From: Tricholoma matsutake
Taxonomy: Eukaryota; Basidiomycota; Agaricomycetes; Agaricales; Tricholomataceae
Direction of reading: 5' to 3'
DNA length: 64,000 nt
NCBI GenBank assembly: GCA_026075535.2
Contig: AP026539.1
Span: forward strand, 10,106,001 to 10,170,000
Part shown: in pieces, positions 30,613 to 40,733 of the stretch
How positions within the stretch are numbered: the first letter of the stretch is position 1
Layout: each line of letters starts with the position of its first letter
Translations under genes and position numbers: made by a program
The notes under the pieces: generated by a model
Told to the model about the DNA's origin: nothing
The model's database searches: none
What the model saw: the letters and a program-made list of their open reading frames with translations, nothing else

Positions 30613-32992
30613 AACTCTCGCATCACGATTCCACTCACTAACCTTACCAAAAAACACACTCCCTTTTCCTTTTCAGATGCCGCTCGCTCTGCCTTTGAAG
30701 AGCTCAAATGGTGCTTCACCAATGCACCTGTTCTCCAACATTTTGATCCCCACTTACCCTGCACCTTGTCCACTGATGCTTCTGACTTTGCTCTCTCTGG
30801 CATCCTTCAGCAGCCAGATGAGAATGGTGACTTGCACCCTGTCACCTTTTTCTCCCATAAAATTACTCCTGCCAAAAGCAATTACAATGTCCACAACAAA
30901 GAGCTCTTAGGGATTGTTGAGTCATTCTGTGACATGTGTGCATGGTTACTTGGCTCTCCTTTTCCTATTTCTGTCATCTCTGATCACCACAACCTCCTTT
31001 ACTTTATGTCCTCACAGATACTCAACCGCTGTCAGGTGCGTTGGGCCAAAATTTGATTTCAAGTTGACTTGCCTGGAATTGAGAACATGGCTGATGGCCC
31101 CTCTCACCAGCCTGACTTTGTCCCTAAAAGGGGGGATGAAGTGCTTCTGCACCAACATCAACTCATACTCACTCTCTTGCACACTACCAACATTTTTCCT
31201 CCTGCAGATCCACCTCCCTTGACCTCCTCTCTACATGCTGATGCTATCACCACTCTCGCCATCAACAACTCAGCACTTCTCAAGCATTTTCACACTGCCT
31301 TTTGTGAAGATACTGAGTGGCGGGAGGCGCTCATGCATGGTAACTCTGACTTCACCACTGAAGGCGGTCTTGTCTTTCACAAAGGAAAACTCTTCATTCC
31401 TTACCATTTGCATGCTGATATCCTACATTCTTGTCATGATTCTTGTCTTGCAGGTCATCCAGTGCAAACATGAATTTTCCAGTTTGTTTCTCATGACTAC
31501 TCTTGGCCCGGCATGCAAACTTTCATTCACCGTTATGTGGAGGCTTGCGACACTTGTCCTCGCATCAATTCTCCTCACCACAAACCTTATGGCCTCCTCA
31601 AGCCTCTTGACATTCCGGCACGTCCATGGAAATCTATTTCCATGGATTTCATCATCAAACTGCCCATCTCACATGGTTACAACTCCATCTGGGTCATTTG
31701 CGATTGTTTCTCATGATATGCTCACTTTATCCCTTGCAACGAGTCCATGGACACGCCGCAATTGGTGTGACTTTTCCTGGATTGTATTTTTCAATATCAC
31801 AGTCTCCCAGAGTCCATCATCTCTGACCGTGGTTCGCTTTGTTTCCAAATTTTGGTCCAAACTCCTTTCTCTACTCAAAATTGATGCTTGAATGGCAACT
31901 GCATACCATCCCCAGACTGACAGTCTGACAGAGTGTACAAATCAGACCATTGAGACCTACTTATGTGCCTATTGCTCTTACCAACAGGATGACTGGGTGA
32001 TTTAATTTCCACTCAGTGAATTCTCCTTCAACAACCTTGACAACTCCTCCACCAAAATCTCCCCATTCTTTGCCAACTATGCCCATCACCCCACCTTTGA
32101 ACCCCAAATTACCGAGCACTCATCTGTTCCTGCGGCTGCAGATCTTGCTTCTTGTCTGGACACCATTCATGCCAAACTTCATGCCAAACTCCTCCATGCT
32201 CAGGAACAGCAAGCAAAGTACCACAACAAGAACACTTTGCCAGCAGCCGAGTTCAAGCCAGGTCAACTCATTTGGCTCCTGCGACACAACATTAAAACTA
32301 CCAGACCCTCCCTTAAACTTGACCACCACCATCTTGGCCCCTACCCCATCATTCACAAAGTCCACTCTAACTCCTATCTCCTCCAACTTCCCTCCTATCT
32401 CTCCCATCTCTACCCCATTTTCAATGTCTCTCTCCTCAAACCATATTCCAATCCCTCTGAATTCCACCCTCACTCCTCCCCTCAACCTTTCACTCTCAAC
32501 GATGATCCTGTGCTTGACATCAACTGCCTTCTCAACTGCTGTAAGATTGGCCACCGATATGAATACTTAGTCCAATGGAAATCCCTTCCCAAGTCTGAAA
32601 ACTCATGGATTCCCCTCTCCGACATTCCTACTGCATTCAATGAAGCCCTTGAGCACTTCCATCCTCGCCATCTATGCGCTCCTCATACTCATGTTTTTGA
32701 TATTAATAAAGATTTCTCTACTTTTTCTTCCATACCACCTACCATTGATCCCACTCCTTTTGCCCCCTCTGCCCAGGTCCCTCCTCTTGTCATGCCTGCT
32801 GCACACTCTGCCATTCCTACCGCTGCCCCACACCCTGCCACCCCACCCACCATATGTCAGAGTTTGAGATCTGAGTACATGCCGCCCACTCAAACAACCA
32901 CTCGTTCCGGTCGTGTCATCCACCCTCCTTCACATCTAGATCCAGTGCATGTTCAACGCACTTGGATCCCAAAAACCTCCTTGTCCACCTAA
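30613..32992 (+). pseudogene. RNase H, integrase and chromodomain of element C
   Basis: RNase H: LSTDASDFALSGILQQ and FFSHKITPAKSNYNVHNKEL (30670-31056). Integrase zinc region: HSCHDSCLAGHP and YVEACDTCPRIN (31400-31570). DDE core start: ISMDFIIKLPISHGYNSIW. The 32237-32992 frame (251 residues) has the integrase C-terminus (RHNIKTTRPSLKLDHHHLGP) and a chromodomain (YEYLVQWKSLPKSENSWIPL), then a Pro-rich tail. Between 31716 and 32237 the frame contains several stops, so the enzyme is dead. Confidence 0.85.
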
Positions 32993-33004
32993 AAAAGGGG
33001 ATGA

Positions 33005-33280
33005 TGTGATGGTTATGGTACCCTCACATGCAACTCTCGCCTCTAGTTAAACTCATGGCCTTTCTACTTATTGTCATTGGCACTCATATGTACATTCACA
33101 GCCTTTTCACCTACTTGTAGTTATTTCTGTTTGTATTCTCAATCATCTTCGGTACTTCCTGTTCTCATACTCAATGGGTCGTCCCAGTCTTGTAATGTCT
33201 CTCGTCAAACCAATGCCAGTACTTTGGCTCTTCTCCTCATTTCTGGCTCTTATCACTCAGTTTCTCATGTGCCCGTTACA
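33005..33280 (+). repeat. 3' LTR of element C
   Basis: Direct copy of 26023-26298 with about 7-8 percent divergence by hand count. Preceded by the polypurine tract at 32991-33004 and followed by the target duplication CTTTG. Confidence 0.92.
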
Positions 33281-33289
33281 CTTTGCACC

Positions 33290-33515
33290 TAGTGTTGCCA
33301 TGGCTCGAGCTGCATTTTTTGCTATCTTGGGAAATAAATTAGCCAAGCCATTTCAAAGCCACCGGAATATCTCAGAAACCGCTTCTCCGATCGCTTAGAG
33401 TTGGCAGGAGACCCCTCTGCTTTTGATGGGATCTAGCTCCTCAAATATTTTAATGATTTTACATAATTTATTTCCCAAGATAGCAAAAAACGCGGCTCGA
33501 GCCATGGCAACACTA
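33290..33515. mobile_element. hAT-type MITE, 226 bp, with about 52-bp inverted ends
   Basis: Ends begin TAGTGTTGCCATGGCTCGAG at 33290 and mirror at 33515. The inverted match runs about 52 bp with two differences, both CG against TG or CA. An 8-bp duplication TTTGCACC flanks it perfectly (33282-33289, 33516-33523). It overlaps the target duplication of element C, so it landed at the element's outer edge. Confidence 0.93.
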
Positions 33516-33523
33516 TTTGCACC

Positions 33524-34136
33524 AACAACCCCGCAACAAACAAGGTGAAGTAACAGGCACAATACTTAGGCCATGTATCACATCACTCATATTTCATTTA
33601 CACATCTATATACAAAGCCCCCAAATGCCCAAGCGGTGGACACTGTTTTCGCGCAGGGTCCAGGGTTGAACTGGAGCTGCTACATAAATGAATTGCCTCT
33701 GCCATAATCCGTGTGCCAAAAATCGTGAACATAATCTGCGGATAAATGCCTTTGACTGTTACTAATCTTGGCTTGGAATTTGCCTCAGAGACGATGAAGC
33801 ATTCAGACGTGAATCGCAGCAGGGACATTCATAAACTTTGAGAGCGAACTTCGCCACGAACCACGACGTTTATTGTTCAAGTCAGAAGTGGACATTTGGA
33901 ACCGCTTCGCCTCGTGAAAAGTGACTATGACACATTATTGCCCTACTCAGTATCAGCGAGATGGCTGTAGATATATTACAAAAACACAAACTAAGTCTGC
34001 CTCCTTCAATTACCCCAGTTAAGCGATTTTCTTCGATCCACAGCGAGCACTTGTCAAGCCACTGCCGCGATCAAGCCGCACTCGGTATGAGCTTCACACA
34101 ATCGTCCACCTACTGAAGTAGCTATCAGTGCCCTTG
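33524..34136. other. Boundary between repeat-rich and gene-rich halves
   Basis: About 600 bp with no gene or terminal repeats. CpG becomes frequent from here rightward, in contrast to the transposon half. It includes the 3' flank of the GTPase gene. Confidence 0.45.
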
Positions 34137-35281
34137 CTACTGGAAAACGTCATGGAAGGGCAAGGGACTGACCAATGCCACCGACTTCTTGAATGAAAAC
34201 AGCGCGACAAACCGCCGTCCGATAGTGAGTTTCGTCGGCGACTCGACCAAGTGATCGAACGTGGCTTGCAGGACCTTCCGTAACTCTTCATACTGTTCGT
34301 TCATTTTATGCAAAAGTCGCTCATCTGATTCTCCCTCCCGGAGCCTGCGAAGTATGTCCCTCATCGCTGCAAGCGATGCCTGCAGTCGTTTGAATTTCTC
34401 TCTTCCAGCGTTATCGTTGAGCTTATCGCCAAGCTCTGCTAACTCTTGCTGGAAGCGAATCTCATCCATGTGGTCTTTATCTGTGTTCGCGGCCCTGTCA
34501 ATGACATCCCATGCGGAGATGAACGAATCTCCGAATCGCATCATTGTGATTTTCTTTCCTGGCCCAGTGATGACCTTGTTCAGTTCGGCCTCCAGTGTTG
34601 TCTCCCTTCTGTTTTTCACTTCAGGATCACCTTTACTACTCCACATTGTGGTTGCTAGCACGATGTTCGCGACCGTGTTGCCGCCACACAGAGCTACTAG
34701 TTTTTGAACGTTTTCCAGCACAGACCGTGGCAGGCGTTTGTCAGAGATACGGTGCAGATAAACGATCCCCGCCAGCTTAACAGTCTTCTGGAATCTAATA
34801 TGTACTCATTCATACCGGGATTTATAACGAGAAAGAGCATACTCACTTGTTGCTTAACCATCCTTCAATCGTCGTTGCGACAATGCTGTCGGACCTCGTA
34901 GGGTCGCTGTTGTCGAACCCCGGTGTATCAACCAAGACAAAAGGTCGAAGAGTTCTGGGATGTGGAAATCTGATGGCTCGGATACCCGAAGGATGAGAAT
35001 CGAGGTTGTGGCCTATGGCTGCAACTTTGCCTTTCCGCGCGCTCACAGTCTGAGCAGTAGCGGTAGCAACGAACTGTAGTATCAGATAACAGATAAGTTA
35101 TGAGAAACTGGACCTCAAATTCTGACGGAATCCTCACGCTACTGACCCCAGAACCAGTCAGACCCACAAAGCTACAACGGTGACTCAGATTAAGTACATA
35201 TCCACTCGATTGAAAGACCTACGCGATAATATTGTCCTCTCCTGTAAGATCTTCCAATCTGATCTCCTTAAATGCTGCCAT
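34137..35281 (-). CDS. AIG1/GIMAP-like P-loop GTPase with Val in place of the P-loop Lys
   Basis: Minus-strand exons: 35281-35223, 35171-35138, 35073-34847, 34794-34137; 978 nt, 325 residues. G1/P-loop is FVGLTGSGVSS, where this family usually has GxGKSS; the lysine that contacts the phosphates is Val. G3 is VLVDTPGFDNSD. The family block KLAGIVYLHRISDKRL and LENVQKLVALCGG follow, then NIVLATTMW in the G4 region and a charged coiled-coil C-terminus (QQELAELGDKLNDNAGREKF). Length and order fit fungal AIG1-type GTPases, often of unknown function. Loss of the Lys suggests weak or no GTP hydrolysis. It is divergent from the reductase at 35525 (243 bp apart). Confidence 0.82.
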
Positions 35282-35524
35282 CGCCAATGATTCGATTCAA
35301 GGTATATCAAGGTGTGCCGTGTTTCGTGGCAGGGCCTGGTCACCACATGTACAAGGGAGTTTAATCGTCATGCTATAATGCGGATCTGATAACGGAGTGC
35401 GGAAAGTCATGGTCTACTAACATATCTCGAGGTAAGTTTTGGCTAAGTTACGTAAAAACAAAAGGCCCGGGTAACTTATAATTATATAGACTGTCTATAC
35501 ACTTATTTCTTACAGTTGTCCAGC

Positions 35525-36963
35525 ATGACGCGCCCCAAGGTTGTTGTCGCGAGAGATCTAGGGCCTGATGTTATGCCTCTTCTGCACCAGCGGGAAGATC
35601 TTGATGTATGTTTTCAGCTCCACTTCTTTCGCTGTGAAGCTGAATTTGACGCTGATTTGATGTAGATAGTCTTGTGGCCTGAAGATCGTATCGTCGATCG
35701 TAGCTGGTTACTCAAGAATATCCCTGGTGCCGCTGGTGTGCTCGTGATGCTCACCGATAAGGTAAGAGAGCACTGCCGGGATATAGCCTTCTCCGATCAT
35801 GGTTTGCGTGCAGATTGATAAGGAGCTGCTTGATGCTGGTGGGCGACCTAGCACCCCTAACTGACCCAAGATGTATCTTACGATTATCCTCCCACAGCTG
35901 GACCCAGCCTCCGGGCAGCCTCTACCATGTCTGTTGGATACGGTATGATACTCGTCCAAGGTTCACTCCCATAAAACATCATTGAGCACAATTTCACAGA
36001 ACATGTAGATCTGTCGGAAATTAGCGAACGCGGAATCAGATTTGGATACACCCCTGACGTGTTAACAAGCGCAGGTACATCCGTCTCATTCTCCCATTCC
36101 CTGCACACTTATCTCTGTGAATACAGTTGCAGACCTCTCCGTCATGCTCGCGCTTATGGCGGGGCGCAATGGGGGAGAAGCCATCACCTTCGTTCAGCAG
36201 AATAATGCATGTATTCCGTCTGATCCCCACAAAAACCTTCCGATCTGATATAATCTAAAAGTGGCCGACCATTAGCTGGGCCCCCTTTTCTTTCTGCGGC
36301 CCACAGCTTAGCTCCTCTCCTATCTCTCCAAAGCGGACAGTCGGTTTCCTCGGGTTTGGGCGTATTCCACAAGCCACGTTGGCGCGACTCATCCCTTTCG
36401 GGATCACGTCTTGCATCTACTCCTCCAATCCGTCCTCCCCACCGACATCAGAGCGAGATGCTGCGCTCCAGGCACGGTATAAACTCGAATCGCTCCGTCG
36501 TGTAGACATGGATGAGCTCGCGAGGGAAAGCGACGTGCTTTTCGTACTGGCGCCTGGTGGACAGGCCACTAGGCATCTGGTGAAAGAATCGTTCCTGAAG
36601 AAGATGAAGAAGATGAGTGTCTTGGTGAACACCAGTCGCGGATCTGTTGTCGATTCGGATGCACTTGCCAAGGCGTTAAGGGAGGGGTGGATCTGGGGCG
36701 CCGGTGTGGATGTCGTGGAAGGCGAGCCAAAGGTTCCAGCTGATCATCCATTGGTGAAGGAACCTAGGTCAGTAGAATGTCACATTTATGACCTTTGAAT
36801 CTCATCGTTTGCTTTGTGAAACAGATGCGTGGTGGTACCCCATATAGCGAGTGGCACGTTCGAGGCGCGACTTGGTATGGCTACGCTTGCGGTAAAGAAC
36901 CTGCTAGCGGCGCTCGATGGGAAACCAATGCCCGCAGAGCTTGATTTGCGCAGTAAATTGTAA
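35525..36963 (+). CDS. D-isomer 2-hydroxyacid dehydrogenase (glyoxylate/hydroxypyruvate reductase), 8 exons
   Basis: Exons: 35525-35605, 35666-35761, 35814-35838, 35898-35942, 36000-36074, 36127-36206, 36262-36767, 36825-36963; 1047 nt, 348 residues. Motifs: STMSVGYEHVDL (substrate/NAD loop), TVGFLGFGRIPQATLARL (Rossmann GxGxxxxxxL), VNTSRGSVVD with the catalytic Arg, GVDVVEGEP with the Glu, and PHIASGT with the catalytic His. This is the GRHPR-like group, which reduces glyoxylate or hydroxypyruvate with NAD(P)H in the cytosol. Intron 6 (36207-36261) begins GCATGT; no GT donor keeps the frame, so it is a second GC-AG intron in the window. It converges with the next gene, 84 bp away. Confidence 0.9.
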
Positions 36964-37047
36964 CATATAACAACATCCACTTACAAGATGCCTTGAAACA
37001 GTTGTACATACATGCTTCGATCTAAGCAATGTTTTCATGAGGTTACC

Positions 37048-37784
37048 TTAAGATCGTAAAACATTTCCAAGTCCTATTTCTCGCCAATCAGACGCTGAAT
37101 AAGGGAACACTTGCACATACTCCGCGATGCGCTCTCTCGCCTCTTCCACAAACCATTTCGGCATCCACCTCTCCTTCCTGAGATGCACCTCATGCTCCAC
37201 TGCAAGATCCAGCAGCTCTTCAATATCCCCCTCATCCATCGGCACCTTATCCCTCATGTACTGTCTGGAATCTTCCCTGTGGTCCACCCACCCCCGTAAT
37301 TTCAACAACAGCAGACAAAGGAATGGGGTGATAGGTATATCAGGGAACTTGTCCTGATATAGGATGCGCTGGACGGGAATATTCGGGATGCTAAGAACGC
37401 CAGGCGTCAGGATGTCGACTTTGCAGGCACGTTCCCTTCGAAGCGTGAACCACAGAACGCAGTATGTGTTCGAGGGATTAGCTGATGGTACGAGGTAAAA
37501 ACGATGATCGTTCGATTCGAGAAGCTCTTTGATAGCTTCGCGATCCATCGTTGATAATACTATTATGTCGACGTCCTAGAGCAACAGTTGGCATATCCAA
37601 CTTGTGTGAACTCTCAAGTACAGGTACATACGTTGGGTTCCCGGTTTTCCATACCGTATATAGCGCAGGCAGCACTCCCAAACAGACAACAGTCAAGACC
37701 ATTGGCCTCAAGTACAGCAACTGCTGCACGGGCTGCTCTCCTTACCTCCTTGCCGGTGAGTGGTGTACTGTGATATGGCGGCAT
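37048..37784 (-). CDS. Nucleotidyltransferase-fold protein, function unknown
   Basis: Two minus-strand exons, 37784-37632 and 37575-37048 (681 nt, 226 residues). After a helix (EVRRAARAAVAVLEANG) comes CLFGSAACAIYGM, then, across the intron, NREPNDVDIIVLST. This is the GS...DxD pattern of the polymerase-beta-like nucleotidyltransferase superfamily (MNT/AbiEii-like group). The C-terminal half (FLCLLLLKLRGWVDHRED, then an acidic helix) resembles the helical domain that follows in stand-alone fungal members. The two Asp of DVD are present, so catalysis is possible. The substrate is unknown. Confidence 0.72.
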
Positions 37785-37956
37785 TGGGGGAATAAGCTAA
37801 GGAGTCAGGCTTTCAGGCGCCGACAGTTCTCTGAGTCTCAGGTCGTTCATATGACTTCAGAAGCACCTTAACGTGACCAGTGACCACTGGCCAGGACTTC
37901 ACACATCGAGAACGACAGCCCGAGGTTTTCAGCAGCCATGCCGGGGCCATCGACAT

Positions 37957-39360
37957 GATATCGGCTGACGTGTATCGAGTTCCACGACATCCTATGCCTG
38001 ATACTCGACAACCTCCTTGGATCTCTGAAGAAAATGCAGGATTCCGAGGCATGGAACAACAATCATCCAATATTTGTCACCCGTATTCTGGACGCAAGAT
38101 GCCTTCATTTGTTAGCTTATGGCCCTACAATCGAACATCACCTCCAGATCATCCGGGTCCCAATGCAAGCTCGATGCAAAGCTCCCGATCAGACAGTCGC
38201 GACGGGGGATAGAGCTGACGATGTGATCCAGGACGAGGAACTTCTGGCTGGCTGTCCAACCGAACACTCTCCCTGAGAAACAAATGCTCACCTTTGTCAG
38301 GGCAGTTGGAGACTGGTTGAGATTATTGATCGTTCAAGTGGAGGCCATAGATGTCCTTGAAAAATATGCCCAACGCACACCAACTCCCCACCTCGCCATC
38401 AACATCATAGCTACGCCTCACCCAGATGATACAATGCTCCCCTGGGAGGATCTACTTCGAAATCATATCCCTGATGGTGGCTAATATGCCAGTAATGACT
38501 AGTAATGAGGACATCATCTCCACAATCCATGCCATGGTTGATGAGGCACAAGAGGAGATTTACCAGGAGAAAGAGGAGATTTACCAGGAGAAAGAGGGGA
38601 TTTACCAGGAGAAAATTAAGGGGGTCATCAGGGCTGCTGCGAATCAGGGCAGGACGAAGGCTAGGAAGGAGCGCCGCGAGTCTAAGATCCCTGTTTACAA
38701 GTATAAGGCATCGTGATGGATACCTCGATCGCGAACAATGCGAAGGCAAACCTTGTTCAAAAGTTTGGGCCAGGCGGCCAGCTAACCATCGGCAAAGGTT
38801 TCAATGGAACGGAACATTCCGAAATCCTCATTGCTAGCCTTGTTTATAAAGCACGTTTGGCTCTCAGTCAAAACCCTGGGGGTGTGGACGTGGATTCACT
38901 TGCATTATTAGCGGTAGGTGGCGTTGTGTATCCAATTGCACCCTTCTGATTTTTACTTTGAATTTAGACTGTTGATAATGTCGTTGGAATATCTAAGCGA
39001 TGTTGCCCGGTCTGTGAACACTTACTCTGTGATATTCCCTTACCTGCAATCAACAAAATGGAGCCATTCATCATAAAAGGCTCTCACACCACAATCACTC
39101 CATGTGCACTGCCGGCTAGCCTTCCACTTCCTGCTCTCGAAAACATGGTCACATTCTTTGGGACTCAGTTGAGAAGGGTGCTTGGAGATCTGGCAATAAG
39201 TAATGCAGTGGTGCGAGCGCGCAGTTTGTCTACAGGTACGCAAAGGTTCTCCCCCACAACCAAGTGGGCCGGAGGGCTATCAATACACCGCACCACCTGT
39301 GAGTATGGAACAGCTCTATCGGGCCATCGGGTTGTGGCAAACGCAATAGAGCTGTTATAA
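37957..39360 (+). CDS. OTT_1508-like nucleic-acid deaminase family protein, 5' exons unresolved
   Basis: The last two exons are clear: one ending at 38913 and 38968-39360, joined over a 54-bp intron. They carry the deaminase zinc motifs GTEHSE (HxE, His codon at 38815) and, after splicing, SKRCCPVCEHLL (CPVC at 39004-39015). This is the pattern of the OTT_1508-like branch of the cytidine-deaminase fold, common in agaricomycetes as variable proteins. Upstream open pieces (about 37957-38276, 38284-38484, 38426-38712) look like helical N-terminal exons. One of them contains three tandem 21-bp repeats (38552-38614) encoding EEIYQEK units. I could not find introns that join all pieces, so the 5' half may be mis-modelled or broken. 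The start given is approximate. Confidence 0.6.
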
Positions 39361-39598
39361 TATTGCTTAAGTTTATAGATTATCATTATTCTCGTGTACA
39401 TGCTGTTATATGATATACTGTGTATACGTTATGTACCGTATCATTTCTGCGAACGTGCATGACTCGAAATTGGATAATGTGATCGACAGTTTTTGCACAT
39501 TTGGCGGTGTAGGATTGCCTGATCCCAACACTATCTAACGACGAAAAAAAGTCCGCCTCACTCTAAACTCGCACCAGGTGTTGATATCGATATACATC
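39361..39598. other. Short convergent intergenic region
   Basis: AT-rich 3' flanks of the deaminase-like gene and the GST gene. Nothing else seen. Confidence 0.5.
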
Positions 39599-40557
39599 TC
39601 AATGTGATGCTTGAGGTATCTTCCGCTGAGCACGGGCTGCAGTAAGTTTAGGAGATAATGCTTTCATCACAAGTTCCTTATCCGAAGAAGTCAGTAAGAT
39701 GAGAAAATCAAGAAGAAGAGGAGTCACCTCATCGAAGGTATTTTTGAAACTCTCCCTCCCTTTAATATCATTAAAGTACTTGCGTATCCTAGCATACTTT
39801 TCGTCCGTTTGGAACGTCTGCCACGCGGTGATCCCTGTACCCTCATCATACGCGCCGAGATCATTCTTCAACGCAACTTCTGTCCTCGCAATGAAAGGTG
39901 CAATCGATATATCTGCAATAGTCAATTCCGGCCCAACCACGAAACCTTCTGCGGGAAGCAAAGCTCGGAGAGACTCGAGACTTGCCAGCAATTTTTCGAC
40001 AGGCTCGCCAGACACTAAAACGGAATAATACTTCGGGACAAAAATACTGGACACCGCGTTGATAAATAATCGAGCCTTGGCACGAAGAATAGGTTCCTTG
40101 GGAAGCAAGCCATTGGAAAGATCTGCAACGAAGTCGAGGAGAACGAGAGATTCTGTGATCTTGTGAGATTCCGGGGAGGGCTCATCTGGTGGCACGATAG
40201 GGCCGCCGTATGTTATCGCTGGGACCTTGTTGAAAGAGAGTAAGTGGGGGGTACTTTATTATACAATAAAATTACATACTCACTGTCTTCGCAGGGTTGA
40301 TTTTAAGACTATACCATTGTGGCTTGTTGTCGAGATCTACTTCAAAACGAGTGTAGTTAATCCCCGCTTCGCCGAGAGCAAGTTCCACCTGCATAGAATA
40401 ACAATAATCATGACGCAGCGCCTCCGCAAGGTTCGCGAGATAATTACCCGATGAGCATACGGGCACACCTACGTAAAACGGATATGAAAAAAGTGTATAC
40501 GGACCCTTTTCTGTTTCGAGTTACTTTCGCGGAATAAAGGGTAAGTTGTTCGGTCAT
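39599..40557 (-). CDS. Omega-like glutathione S-transferase, catalytic motif on a 21-nt exon
   Basis: Minus-strand exons: 40557-40525, 40469-40449, 40388-40284, 40225-39599; 786 nt, 261 residues. The thioredoxin-fold N-terminal domain reads LTLYSAK, then VCPYAHRVELAL with a candidate catalytic Cys, then INPAKTVPAITYGG with the cis-Pro. It is followed by the glutathione-binding ITESLVLLDFVADL and an all-helical C-terminal domain with VVGPELTIADISIAPF. The Cys and CPYAHR are typical of omega-class or related fungal GSTs, which carry out thiol transfer and deglutathionylation in the cytosol. Exon 2 is only 21 nt and encodes exactly VCPYAHR. It is tandem with CFT1, 176 bp downstream of it. Confidence 0.88.
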
Positions 40558-40733
40558 GATGATACTGTCTCTACAACAGTCAGAATGCTCTTATTATTAA
40601 AACTTATACCACTTGCGGTATGATGATTACAAACGGTATGCAGGTGACGAATAATTGCGAAATGGATTTGCTTGGGATTTGTCTGTTTTTTGGGAAATAC
40701 ACATGATCTTGTCCGGATGGTGACTAAGTAAGG

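Larger units (their letters stand above)
26023..33280 (+). mobile_element. Complete Ty3/Gypsy chromovirus C, 7.26 kb, with nested Helitron fragment
   Basis: Two 276-bp LTRs in direct orientation (26023-26298 and 33005-33280, TG...CA) enclose gag, protease, RT, RNase H, integrase and a chromodomain. The 5-bp target duplication CTTTG is perfect (26018-26022 and 33281-33285). A polypurine tract (AAAAAAGGGGATGA) directly precedes the 3' LTR. I count about 21 LTR differences, of which about 16 are CG/TG/CA changes. A 1.2-kb Helitron-derived piece interrupts the pol gene. Confidence 0.93.

Noticed and set aside
32120..32554. 144-residue minus-strand frame
   Set aside because: Shadow of the Pro/Ser-rich integrase C-terminal region of element C.
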